Of a stretch of 64,000 nt of DNA, positions 22,547 through 34,152 are shown piece after piece. Below the pieces are notes generated by a model. That model was given only the letters and a program-made list of their open reading frames with translations, did not search any database and had not been told where the DNA came from. This DNA is from Trissonchulus latispiculum (lineage: Eukaryota > Nematoda > Enoplea > Enoplida > Ironidae). The stretch lies in assembly GCA_030248195.1 (NCBI GenBank), contig JASAND010030257.1, positions 1 through 64,000 of the forward strand. Reading direction: 5' to 3'. A program made the position numbers and the translations under genes. Numbering within the stretch: position 1 is the first letter of the stretch; each line of letters begins with the position of its first letter.

Positions 22547-22596
22547 GCGTTCAGCCTGCGGGCAACTGCGGGCAAAATTTTAGATTAACTTTCATC

Positions 22597-22701
22597 ATGA
22601 ATGAGGCAGTACAGAAACTTTACTTGAGCGTAGCCAATGGTCAACATTTTTCAATTAACCTACTGCATACTAGAAACACTATGTATCCCTGGTCACTATA
22701 A
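22597..22701 (+). CDS. 34-residue ORF, probable 5' stump of an element gene
   Basis: ATG at 22597 lies about 60 bp after a strong TATA box. The product is short (34 residues, MNEAVQKLYLSVANGQHF at its start), has no recognised family and ends in TAA at 22701. It points toward the polymerase gene, as a convergent neighbour would. It may be the surviving start of a longer element gene or a chance ORF. Confidence 0.3.
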   Translation: MNEAVQKLYLSVANGQHFSINLLHTRNTMYPWSL

Positions 22702-22910
22702 TATTTTGTTTGCTAAGTTCAATATAACTCTACACCTACACCTAAACTAAAGACGTCATGATTCAAACTTAAGGAATTCTAAGGTTTAGCAAACTGCTTT
22801 GCAAATTTTAACACCTTCATCTGTTTATGCCTGTCTGGATCTATGCATTTATGTATCCTAATCTTGTACATTTACCTATTCTAAGAAGAAGATCAAACTC
22901 ATTTCATTTC

Positions 22911-22916
22911 TTTATT
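22911..22916 (-). terminator. Polyadenylation signal for the left polymerase gene
   Basis: AATAAA on the minus strand lies about 65 bp beyond the TAA at 22980. Confidence 0.55.
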
Positions 22917-22979
22917 GACACAAATATAAGCATATACAGTTCATAACAAATGAACAAGCATAAGTGAACATTACATAAA

Positions 22980-25900
22980 TTACACAATAGCATAATGTCC
23001 ATAGGCATAGGAAGATATCCCATCATCAAGAATATAACGTTTATCATCAAACGCAGATAAGCTTATTTTATTAGATTTGATTGAAAAAATTTTATGCTTA
23101 TCGCTTCTGATCATATACATTATATCCCGACGAAAATCACCGTTAAACAAACAATTAATAAAATCATCATGACGGAGTACATTATTAACAACACATTTTT
23201 TCACTCCCTTTCCCCGTTTCTTCTCAACACTGTTACACACAAAACTGTACATTTTGGCCCGTAGGCCACAAAATTCAGAAATTGGACTACCCGAAGTCTA
23301 ATCCTTCATTTTGCCGATAACTTTTTTGTTTGTGATAGAATACAAAGGATGATCCCTCGGATAATCACTAAAATCAAAAAGATTACAGTCAGAAGACAAA
23401 TCAGCATATACATCATCGCATTCTATATAATAACAAAGACTGTCTGTATCTGTAAATAACAGCTTTACACAACTACCATACTTTTGCACAATATGGTTAT
23501 AATGAAAGTCGTACATAAGTAGCTTTGACAGCTCAAGTACAGTAAAACCTACATAAATAGGTTTATTGAGCTTGACGGAACCCCGATTCAAACAAACTGC
23601 TGCCAACTCCTCACTGAATGCAGTAGCCCGCTGAAAGCGAGGATTGGAAACAAGCTTGCGGAAACGAGTCTGTTCATATACCAACTCAACATTCATATAA
23701 CGACGAACATTTTCCATTGTTTTCCCAAAAACCGCATTATTAAGTAGCTTAAACAAGTTCTTTTCAAAATCGGAATTAGCCTTCTGTCGCATCTCAGTAT
23801 TAAAACTGATATATGGAAGCATCCAGGCTTTTTGACGAAATGCCAGAACGCGGTGCACACGCTCAAGTTTTAGACCCAAAGACAAATACAATTTTAAATT
23901 ACGAAAATGGATTATATAGTTTTTCTTATTCCAAAGATTGGGAACGAGCTTATGCACCATACCAGATTTAACACCATTATGCGACTTCAGCGCTTTACAA
24001 TACGACGACAACATAACATCACTAATTAACATTTTTTCAGGAGCCAATGGGTAAGTGTTATGCAAATCATGCAGTTCTTTTGGGTACCCCAAGTCGACTT
24101 CCAAAACGTAACCCTCCTCACCCTCCACGTCAACCGTATCCCAAGAAATTTGATTAATTTCGGATTGAGAAAGCCAACGAAAATTGGCATACGGTTGTTT
24201 TTGGCTCATTGCCCAGCCATACAAGTTATTAGCATCAAGATACAGTATATGCGAATTAGGCAATGATGAATCGAAGTTCGACAAATAGGGGCTATTAGCT
24301 TGAGCATAGCGATGAGATATCATAGCCACACCTCCACGAATGCCTTGCTCAAAGAACATGTACTGGTTGGCATCTTGGAGAAGCTCCAATCGAATATCTG
24401 TAAGCTTAAGGCATGCATCCCATGCAAAGCTAGGCAGGGTAATGTAATGAATGGGATCCAGACCGTAGTGCTGCAGACAGAAGGTTCTGAAGTTCTCAAA
24501 GACGTCTGCTAATAGCAAAGTGTCAGTAAGGAGGTATAAATCATAATATTCTCCAAGGTTGTTTAAATTGAAAGAGTTCCAAACAACTTGAGCATGCTGA
24601 TAATCACCATCCGAAATATGTTGTCCTGCTAATCCGTTGTAGAAAGCAGTTTTGGGAGGAAGAGTCGTCTCCTGGAAACGATCCCAGCTGTCCATATAAT
24701 CATAAGGGTAAACTCCCTTCCGAATAAGTAAGTTTCTTAGCAGATGATTGGGTATGTTTTCAGATAAAATCGATAGTTGATCCGTGCTTAAGTTATCAGC
24801 AAGTGTACTTAGGGAAGCCATCAGGAACTGATAACTGTCAATAAATCTGATACTCCAGGATCTGTTGACATATCTAGGTGTTTGTTCACCCTGCCGGCTT
24901 GGACTGTCATCAGAGTTATTTTCACTCCTCATCATTTGTTTCACAGAAAAGCTTAAATAATCCTCCGTTCCTTTAGCAATAACATTTAGCTGAAGCTTAT
25001 TCCTTTTGCAGAATCCAGCTATCTCTTGCATAATCAAGTGCCCATCATACCGACGAAGATTATGCATTACCACAGTGATGTCCCGATTTAATCGATACAA
25101 TTGGTTACATTTATTGTGCGCAGGGCCTCGATATGCCCCACATAGATGACAATGATCTCGAACTCTATCGATGTCGAGCTGTTTCTTGCAAAGATGACAA
25201 TGAAAAGCTGCCTTGTAGCAGTCTTCTTCTTCAGTTGTCAGGTGGAGTGGAGCAGCATGATTTAAATCGTTGTTGTGCTCTTCAGCAATGCAGATAACTT
25301 CATTAAGAAACTTTTTGACACAGTCATGCCCTCTGTAAACGATCGGGTTTCCAAGCTTTCTTGTATCCGCTTCGCAACACTGCCGAACTGTAATTAGACC
25401 AAATCCACACGGTGTATGTTGTTGATAGGCTGTCGTATGAGAATTTAACAGACTTGGTTGACAGGTCTGAATTGCTTCGGTAAGGCATTCAAAGTCAGCA
25501 TAGATTACCGTTGGTGCACGGAGTCGTCGATGATGATTTCGAAACATAAGATTACTTTCGTCTGGCATAACGATCTTGGCTGGACTATTATTTAGGCATC
25601 GGTCCACATGATCCTTCAGTTTCTTCTCAGTATATTGAGGCAGCAAGCATCTTCGACAGAAATACTTCTGCTTATGTCCTCCTCGTTGATCGCTCAGTAA
25701 GCGATCAAGATGCTTGATCCAACAGTAGTGACCCTTATACATCAACAGATCAACATGTCGCTCATATTTACGTTTAGATATGTATATGGGTAAAATGGAT
25801 TGTCCTTCCAGCCCAAACAAGTTCACAGAAATCCCGTTTTTTTGTTCAAAACGAGGGATAGCATTTACGCTGATTGGCATATCCAGCTCTGCTACGTTTA

Positions 25901-26828
25901 ATTCTTGTTCATAAGGCTGATACTTGTATACCAAGTTAGGATTATTCTTTCTATTCACAGGGTATAAGGCCGACAATACAGCCCAGAGAAAGCACTTGTT
26001 GTCACTATTTCTCACGTTGATTACAGCTCGTTTTGCTTCTATCCAGCTTGGAAGCTTCTTATAAGATGAGCCTTTTGGTGGTCGGTGAGCAGCAACGTGA
26101 ATATCTAAATGCAACACTTCTTCTACTGCCCAATCTGATCCAAGCTGTATGAACGTTTCCAAGTTATTATTTACTTCTTGTTCAGCAGCAGATAATTCTT
26201 CTCGTAGCTGTGATTCAAGCTGTGCATCCTTAGCCTTACAGCAAAAATGTGACTCAATTTTCTGCTCTGGTTTCGTAGTTCGATACAGACGAATTCGCAT
26301 ACATAACCAGAACTTTAGCCCAATCATACGTTCACATTCACGTGTTAATACATCAACTATTTGACCATAGGATTCGGCAAAGAAAACATGCAGATCACCA
26401 ACAAAACTTTTTGGCTTTATTTGATATCCCCGCAACCAACCGCGAAATGACTGAGTCAACGGGACTACATCATATTGAGAAGGCATCTCCTGCAACTCTT
26501 CATCAGACTCAATCCTGCTATCATGTTCACCATCAGGAGTCATTGACATGAGATGGACCGCTTCTTGGTCTTGTTTACTCACTGTACGATGTTGATGTTC
26601 GCTTTGATTCAGGTGATCCGCAATCTCAGAGGCCCTCTTTTTGGGACATGGTTCCAGTGCAGATCCTTGATGAGCAGTTAAATGCCTTTTGAGTATATCT
26701 TTTCTCGACAGTACTCGTCCACATTGATCGCAGGGGAAGGCCATTTTATCGTGAACTGATTCGATATGACGTTTTAAGTTCCTTTTGGACTGAAGTTTAA
26801 GGCCACAGATATCACAAGTAGCAGCCAT
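22980..26828 (-). pseudogene. Protein-primed family-B DNA polymerase, left copy, with one in-frame TAG
   Basis: This is the replicative polymerase of Polinton-type elements. From ATG at 26828 the protein begins with two C2H2 zinc fingers (CDICGLKLQSKRNLKRH and CDQCGRVLSRKDILKRH). A Cys/His-rich region, exonuclease motifs YADFECL (about 25.5 kb), NLRRYDGHLI and LLTDTLLLADVF, polymerase motif A DANNLYG (about 24.2 kb), motif B-type NNAVFGKTMENVRR and motif C FTDTDS (about 23.45 kb) follow. An in-frame TAG lies at 23298-23300. The same frame continues for 105 codons through the expected C-terminal SxxHKIF and DDKRYIL signature to TAA at 22980. The family signature beyond the TAG shows it is a break or a recoded codon, not the natural end. 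Otherwise the gene is intact. Confidence 0.9.
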
Positions 26829-27091
26829 GTTCTGAAACAACGACATCAGATATAAGCTTGACCCGTCCACTCTACAATATCCGTAAAAAGGAAACACCAA
26901 CAATCGTTAATCAAAATTACTCTCTCACAGTAGCAAAACCTTCACAAAATTAGACGATGAATCAAATGGAAAGAATTATTTGTCAGATTTATGAACACCA
27001 CTATTAAATAACAAAGCTCAAAGCTTTACCTTCTGCTGCGACCGATTCCAGACATGAATATGAGACTAAATGATTCAAATGAAAATATTCA

Positions 27092-27939
27092 CCCTTTTAT
27101 ACTTTTTGCCTCAAAACTATTCTGAAATCCCATTGGTTGAATATATTATGCTGCAATTTGATTGGATAAAAAGGTCACGTGACTGATATTTTTCAAACTT
27201 TAAAGCTTCTAACAGCCAACGAAGGTTAGCAAACTTTATAATTTACACCAGTGTTCAATGAAAATAACAAAAATCAGTCCGATGCCAGACTCAGCACCGC
27301 AAGGCAAGTCTTGACTGCGACTGCAACTTACATTGGAAAAATCAGTTGACTTTCCTATCGACTTCGGCACCAAATCCATAAAGACATCGAAGGCTAAGTG
27401 ACTTCAATTCCACCGAATAACGAGCAACTGACGAGTCGATGCAAAACAACAGTCTTATATAGTTGAGCAATTTGCCCGAGGACAAATACTTCGGAGTATT
27501 ACAAAAGTCCCTTTCTGACGAAAGTTTGTATGTTCAACACATGAAAATTCCAAGGGTTCTTGCTGTACAAAGGTGGGGACTGGCACCAAAATTTAAGGTC
27601 AGTTGAATTTACTGTGACTAATGTTATTAATGAACCTTGATCTCCAGTTTTACCAGTACAAAAACCTGTTTCTGGTGCGCCACCAACCTGAGAACACTTT
27701 AACAATTGTCCTGACGCAACTACTGCTGGCTCCTCAAAATTGGCAATAAAGGTAGTAACACGGTATCTGACGCAATACTTGATGGAATTTTATGATTTTT
27801 TAACACAATAGGTATTTTTAAAAGATATTTACACTGGTGTCATCAGATTTGAGCTATGCTAATGTCTGAGTGAGATACAAGCCGTGCTAAAAACGGTTGC
27901 ATTTTAATAGCCTCAAGGCATTTCTGAATTTTTTGAAGG
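27092..27939. repeat. Left arm of 1.7-kb near-palindrome
   Basis: 848 bp is the inverted partner of 27964-28820, with a 24-bp spacer. Identity is high, with few substitutions and small indels. The arm lies just upstream of the polymerase start, where a Polinton terminal inverted repeat would lie. Confidence 0.85.
27094..27103 (-). promoter_or_regulatory. TATA box upstream of the left polymerase
   Basis: GTATAAAAGG on the minus strand is 265 bp upstream of the polymerase ATG, at the outer edge of the palindrome arm. The same box is kept at the mirror position in the right arm. A 5' UTR intron is possible because TTGTTTCAG precedes the ATG. Confidence 0.45.
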
Positions 27940-27963
27940 CATGAAAAACAGAACTGTTAAACT

Positions 27964-28820
27964 CCTTCAAATTTTTGCAAACTTTCAGAAATGCCTTGAG
28001 GCTATTAAAATGCAACCGTTTTTAGCACGGCTTGTATCTCACTCAGACATTAGCATAGCTCAAATCTGATGACACCAGTGTAAATATCTTTAAAAAATAC
28101 CTATTGTGTTAAAAAATCATAAAATTCCATCAAGTATTGCGTTAGATACCGTGTTACTACCTTTATTGCCAATTTTGAGGAGCCAGCAGTAGTTGCGTCA
28201 GGACAATTGTTAAAGTGTTCTCAGGTTGGTGGCGCACCAGAAACAGGTTTTTGTACTGGTAAAACTGGAGATCAAGGTTCATTAATAACATTAGTCACAG
28301 TAAATTCAACTGACCTTAAATTTTGGTGCCAGTCCCCACCTTTGTACAGCAAGAACCCTTGGAATTTTCATGTGTTGAACATACAAACTTTCGTCAGAAA
28401 GGGACTTTTGTAATACTCCGAAGTATTTGTCCTCGGGCAAATTGCTCAACTATATAAGACTGTTGTTTTGCATCGACTCGTCAGTTGCTCGTTATTCGGT
28501 GGAATTGAAGTCACTTAGCCTTCGATGTCTTTATGGATTTGGTGCCGAAGTCGATAGGAAAGTCAACTGATTTTTCCAATGTAAGTTGCAGTCGCAGTCA
28601 AGACTTGCCTTGCGGTGCTGAGTCTGGCATCGGACTGATTTTTGTTATTTTCATTGAACACTGGTGTATATTATAAAGTTTGTTAACCTTCGTTGGCTGC
28701 TAGAAGCTTTAAAGTTTGAAAAATATCAGTCACGTGACGTTTTTACCCAATCAAATTGCAGCATAATATATTCAACCAATGGGATTTCAGAATAGTTTTG
28801 AGAGAAAAAGTATAAAAGGG
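27964..28820. repeat. Right arm of 1.7-kb near-palindrome
   Basis: Inverted partner of 27092-27939. Homology stops just after its TATA box (28810-28819) and resumes only at about 29158 within the polymerase gene. Confidence 0.85.
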
Positions 28821-29157
28821 ATGTCGAGAAAAGTTATACTCAAAAGTGTGCTACATTTTACTGCTCATCAAGAATGTCAAAACGGGGGGGGCCAGGACTA
28901 AAGGGGTGGAGATTGTGAGGCCCCGTGGGGGCATTGGGAAATGGGGTTGAAAAACTAATTTAGAAGAGCCAAGGGGGTGGGAGCCGGTGGGGGAATAGAG
29001 GTGAGCCTATTGGTAGGTGGAGTAGATTAGTTGTCGAAAATGTTTAAAGGAGAATAGGAGAAAAAGAGAAATGTAAAAAGAAAAAATGAGGGGGGGGGGG
29101 GATGAGGAAGGGGGAGATCTGCACTGGATGGGTTATCAACTTTCATGCTCCCAAAGT
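28821..29157. other. G-rich sequence replacing the start of the right polymerase copy
   Basis: About 330 bp of purine-rich, G-run sequence unlike the left copy stands where the zinc-finger start of the polymerase should be. An apparent ATG-less frame runs into the polymerase but has no family similarity. Confidence 0.6.
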
Positions 29158-30967
29158 GAAGACGGCCTCTGAGATTGCGGATCACCTGAATCAAAGCGAA
29201 CATCAACATCGTACAGTGAGTAAACAAGACCAAGAAGCGGTCCATCTCATGTCAATGACTCCTGATGGTGAACATGATAGCAGGATTGAGTCTGATGAAG
29301 AGTTGCAGGAGGTGCCGTCTTTTCAATATGATGTAGTCCCGTTGACTCAGTCATTTCGCGGTTGGTTGCGGGGATATCAAATTAAGCCAAAAAGTTTTGT
29401 TGGTGATCTGCATGTTTTCTTTGCCGAATCCAATGGTCAAATAGTTGATGTATTAACACGTGAATGTGAACGTATGATTGGGCTAAAGTTCTGGTTATGT
29501 ATGCGAATTCGTCTGTATCGAACTACGAAACCGGAGCAGAAAATTGAGTCACATTTTTGCTGTAAGGCTAAGGATGCACAGCTTGAATCACAGCTACGAG
29601 AAGAATTATCTGCTGCTGAACAAGAAGTAAATAACAACTTGGAAACGTTCATACAGCTTGGATCAGATTGGGCAGTAGAAGAAGTGCTGCATTTAGATAT
29701 TCACGTTGCTGCTCACCGACCACTAAAAGGATCATCTTATAAGAAGCTTCCAAGCTGGATAGAAGCAAAACGAGCTGTCATAAACGTGAGAAATAGTGAC
29801 AACAAGTGCTTTCTCTGGGCTGTATTGTCGGCCTTATACCCTGTGAATAGAAAGAATAATCCTAACTTGGTATACAAGTATCAGCCTTATGAACAAGAAT
29901 TAAACGTAGCAGAGCTGGATATGCCAATCAGCGTAAATGCCATCCCTCGTTTTGAACAAAAAAACGGGATTTCTGTGAACTTATTTGGGCTGGAAGGACA
30001 ATCCATTTTACCCATATACATATCTAAACGTAAATACGAGCGACATGTTGATCTGTTGATGTATAAGGGTCACTACTGTTGGATCAAGCATCTTGATCGC
30101 TTACTTAGCGATCAACGAGGAGGGCATAAGCAGAAGTATTTCTGTCGAAGATGCTTGCTGCCTCAATATACTGAGAAGAAACTGAAGGATCATATGGACC
30201 GATGCCTAAATAATAGTCCAGCCAAGATCGTTATGCCAGACGAAAGTAATCTTATGTTTCGAAATCATCATCGACGACTCCGTGCACCAACGGTAGTCTA
30301 TGCTGACTTTGAATGCCTTACCGAAGCAATTCAGACCTGTCAACCAAGTCTGTTAAATTCTCATACGACAGCCTATCAACAACATACACCGTGTGGATTT
30401 GGTCTAATTACAGTTCGGCAGTGTTGCGAAGCGGATACAAGAAAGCTTGGAAACCCAATCGTTTACAGAGGGCATGACTGTGTCAAAAAGTTTCTTAATG
30501 AAGTTATCTGCATTGCTGAAGAGCACAACAACGATTTAAATCATGCTGCTCCACTCCACCTGACAACTGAAGAAGAAGACTGCTACAAGGCAGCTTTTCA
30601 TTGTCATCTTTGCAAGAAACAGCTCGACATCGATAGAGTTCGAGATCATTGTCATCTATGTGGGGCATATCGAGGCCCTGCGCACAATAAATGTAACCAA
30701 TTGTATCGATTAAATCGGGACATCACTGTGGTAATGCATAATCTTCGTCGGTATGATGGCCACTTGATTATGCAAGAGATCGCGGGATTCTGCAAAAGGA
30801 ATAAGCTTCAGCTAAATGTTATTGCTAAGGGAACGGAGGATTATTTAAGCTTTTCAGTGAAACAAATGATGAGGAGTGAAAATAACTCTGATGATAGTCC
30901 AAGCCGGCAGGGTGAACAAACACCTAGATATGTCAACAGATCCTGGAGTATCAGATTTATTGACAGT
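29158..30967 (+). pseudogene. Protein-primed family-B DNA polymerase, right copy, truncated at both ends
   Basis: About 600 codons are nearly identical to the left copy, from KTASEIADHLNQSEHQHR-type sequence through YADFECL (about 30.3 kb) and NLRRYDGHL to FIDS. At about 30967 homology ends and a repeat begins. The zinc fingers, exonuclease III and all polymerase motifs A-C are missing, so this copy cannot make a polymerase. Scattered amino-acid differences from the left copy show it is a separate copy, not an assembly echo. Confidence 0.9.
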
Positions 30968-31275
30968 AGTAGTATAGGTCAGCACAAATGGGACCTGTTT
31001 GTACAGGTGTATCTTTGGAGGAGATATAGGGTCATTAATCATACAGGTAAGGTCATTAATCATGGAGGCAGATGTTCTCAAGGTCATTATTGGCCAATTT
31101 TGCCTTTAGCTTGGATAAGCTTGTTTGTAACATTGTACTAAATTTTTAACACAGTGTTATTGGACTATGTTGTCTTCGTATGTAACTTCACCTACGTATT
31201 TGTCTAGTGCCTACCTATTTAACTAGTTAGCTTACCTGCCGAGTTAGAGTTTATTAATTAACGACCTAATTAAGT
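30966..31275 (+). repeat. Direct repeat copy 1 interrupting the polymerase
   Basis: About 310 bp is repeated in the same orientation at 35613-35935. It contains GGACCTNTTTGTACAGGTGT, short tandem units of GGTCATTAATCATACAGGTAA, and the shared tail AATTTTTAACACAGTGTTATT. No terminal inverted repeats are seen. Confidence 0.7.
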
Positions 31276-31595
31276 AATATGAACATTACATATTGCATGC
31301 CACAATCATCACACGTGATCACGTAAACTAAGTTATGACTCTTGCAAGTCGCAGGCATAACCGTAGCGGGTGTACATACATTAAAGTTAATATTATTATA
31401 GTAGCTACTAAATTGTGATCCATTCATATAAAGTTGGCAGCATTTACAGTTTTTCTTATTGCACGTCCTACCAGTACTAACTGCTAAGCTGTCCAGTTTA
31501 TCTCCGTTCACAATCATGCAATCTTCAGTGTCGACATGTACCAGATTAGTTGAAAGATTAGGGATGTCGGAGTCGGCGTTCGTGTGCAGGTCCAA
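31266..31595 (-). pseudogene. Penelope-like retroelement fragment (Cys-rich linker before a GIY-YIG domain)
   Basis: The minus-strand frame encodes CNKKNCKCC, FSSYYNN and then a CKSHNLVYVITCDDCGMQYV segment. This C-x-K-x-C-x-C pattern followed by VVYxIxCxxCgxxYV is typical of Penelope-like elements at the start of the GIY-YIG endonuclease. The frame breaks immediately after YV and no reverse transcriptase is visible nearby, so this is a fragment. Confidence 0.6.
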
Positions 31596-32505
31596 GTCCG
31601 ATTCCGTAGTTCCACCAGTGGGGCATATATTCTCCTCTACAATACAAATGTGTCTTGGTGTGCAATCCAGTTAAGCAATCCCCTGTATGATGAATATTGA
31701 TTAAAACCCAAGTTCCAACAGCAGTCGTAATTTTTATTCCGCTGGAGCGGAATATGTATATTCCCTGGTGTTATAGCATGTAATGCATGTACGCTGTTGT
31801 TGTTTTCAGCTTCTCCTATCTTCAACACATGGGCTAGTATATTTATTTTTAGGGTCAATAAAAATCGGTCAAAGTAATCCTTTATAGTTGCAGAAGAATC
31901 CGATCTAAATTGGTTTCTGAAATTTTATTGAATTTTATCACACAAATTTTCCAAAATGTAGCAATACGCCTTGGCGTTATTTGATTCAGGAATACTCCGC
32001 TGACATTATCGATTACAGGAGGTCCATGCATACATTCAACAGTAACAAACCTCGAATCCGATTGAGTTCAGTAGCAGCGCATTGACAAAATCCAAACTAC
32101 TGTTTCTACGCCTAAAACTTAAGCTTTGCCCTCAGCTAATTTGCATGAGTCCGCTTCCTTTATTTTAGCTAAGACACCGAACATTAATCTGCGAAGAACT
32201 GGAGGAGAAAGAGTTGCAGAAGAACACTGGTTAAGACATTAATTAGTCTCCCTCCGCAATAACCAGAGATCAATTCACAGCTTGATGTTCATGTTTTAAT
32301 TTTCTATTGGCAAAATGTATTTCGCGTTGCATGTGATATGTAACAGAAGGTGCAGTGAAGACTAGTAAACTTTATCTTGGTTCAAAATTCAGTGTTATAG
32401 AAATTGGTTCTTTGTCTTTGAAACCCTACAGTTCGAAACAGCTTGTGCACTTTTTGTATACCTAAACAATCGCATGATTTCTTGACGACTGTAGCTGACT
32501 TTTTG

Positions 32506-32823
32506 CTAGAAGCAGAAACAATTGATGGCTTCTACTATGCATTTTGCTACCTCAAAAACATTAAACCGCAATGATTTCTTGACACTATCATTTTTCGCGC
32601 AAGCTGCTGTCCACGACGAAACAAAACCTTCATGAATCCAGGTGTTTTTATCAATTAATGTTATAAGTGCATGGCTCAATGGCGGAATGTTTCCCCTTTT
32701 AGGGGTAATCTTGTTGTTTTGTGTCCGTCCAGTCGAAAAATAGTAGAGTTGGAGGAAAAAGTTGCACTTGGCAGAATCTAACTTTACTGAAACCAGAAAA
32801 CTGGAGGACCAACAACCAATCAA
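32506..32823 (-). other. Unidentified conserved-looking ORF fragment
   Basis: This 105-codon minus-strand frame contains NIPPLSHALITLIDKNTWIH and VFEVAKCIVEAINC, which read like natural protein. It has no recognised family and overlaps the upstream side of the spliced gene at 32851. Either a transposon remnant or chance is possible. Confidence 0.25.
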
Positions 32824-32850
32824 GTCGCTATGCAGCTGGTTAGTGTTTCA

Positions 32851-34152
32851 GAGACGGCGTCAACTTTATTCCCTGCGATCGGCGCCCTACGTGAGATACT
32901 TCGGGACCTCCGGGCGTCTTGTGGAAGTAACCGTCTCGGAGGACAAGTACTGGACGGCCCGGCGACAACTCACCAGGTTCCTCATCCAGATGGGTCTCAA
33001 TCCCAAAGGCGGCGAAGAGAAGGTCCTCATCCTTTTCACGACAGGTACTGATTCTTTTCCTCGCAATTTCCAGTTATCTCTCTCTCTGCCTTGTTTCCTA
33101 GTTGACCTGGAAACAGAATCAACTTTAATTATATTCTTCAAAGATGTCTACTCAGTACCTCGTGTGCCAGTACCTCGTTTTTAGGTTTACTACTCTCCTC
33201 ACAATAGTTAAATAATCTCCCCGATTTGTAGTGCTCTATGATGTCTGCCGTATCCATGAAATGTGGACTCGTACTTGCAATGTTCAGATTGAATTTCGTT
33301 TCAGACGATCACAACATACACCATGCAATGCCCGATTCCTACAGCCTAAACACCATCAGAGTGGACGAGTTCGAACGGTACACAGAGATACCGCCACAAC
33401 TACTCATGGAGAAGATACATGACTTGGTGGATTACGAGGTTCAAAACTTTGGGTTGCACAACCACGTTGTCCTCTTAGACGAAGTCACCCTCAGAAATTT
33501 CCAGGTACGTGGACATGGGCTAAGCAGGAACTCTATTAAAGAGGAGGACTACGCTACTGTGCACAGTATAAGCACAGGTCCTGCATTATGTAGGTACTTT
33601 ACGTTTTTAAAAATTGCTTATATCATTGAGTTAGGACTCGATCGTGTAACCACGACAGTGGATTCCACAGAAGTGAATCAAACCAAGAGTCTATAATACC
33701 ATTATTATTATTATAGTATTATAGACTCTTGATCAAACTAATCTGTTAGTGTTTACTGGTGAAGTGGAAACTGATTGTGGGATTGGATTCTTGCTATCAG
33801 CGTTCATGTTGCTAAAAACCAAAAACAGTGACCTATTTCTAGCAATTGATTAATGTTGGATTCCCCGTCTTCAGAGTTGTGTGGATGGTTGGTTGTAATG
33901 TTTGCTGTTTAGAGTATGCGTAAGACGGTGTTCCTGGAGGTGGTCCACGCGGAGCTGGCGGATCTGATCAAGCCGAGTCTGACGGTGATCGCGGAGGAGG
34001 TGGAGCCCCTGAGAGTGATCACGGTCGCCGCGACGACCCTCGTCCTCCTCTTCCCCTACAGCTTCTCCAGAGACCTCTGTCAGCGGATCGCCTCCTCCTA
34101 TCTCACTTCCCACACCATTCTCACCAGCTCCGACGCCGTCGAGTCCCTCTAG
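32851..34152 (+). CDS. Unidentified three-exon gene (5' end uncertain)
   Basis: Exons 32851-33044, 33305-33504 and 33913-34152 join in frame with good splice sites (TTTCAG, AG|GTACTG, CAG|GTACGT, TTTAG). The product is about 211 residues. The first exon encodes SAPYVRYFGTSGRLVEVTV and KYWTARRQLTRFLIQMGLNP. The second encodes YTEIPPQLLMEKIHDLVDYE. The third encodes ELADLIKPSLTVIAEEVEPL and a hydrophobic ITVAATTLVLLFPY helix. GC content is far above that of the surroundings. I do not recognise the family. An upstream exon or start is likely but not found. It could be a host gene or element cargo. Confidence 0.55.
33683..33733. repeat. Perfect short palindrome
   Basis: CAAGAGTCTATAATAC and its complement GTATTATAGACTCTTG flank an ATT-repeat loop. 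The same end sequence bounds the foldback at 61000-61527, so this may be a collapsed copy. Confidence 0.6.

Noticed and set aside
27499..28413. Two identical 68-codon ORFs in mirror orientation (27499-27705 minus, 28207-28413 plus)
   Set aside because: They are the same stretch of the two palindrome arms. Their identity follows from the inverted repeat, and the sequence shows no protein-like family signature.
23298..31141. Assembly foldback artefact as explanation for the two polymerases
   Set aside because: The copies differ by several amino acids, by the zinc-finger replacement and by the downstream sequence. A folded read would be identical. A misassembly of two real copies cannot be excluded without reads.
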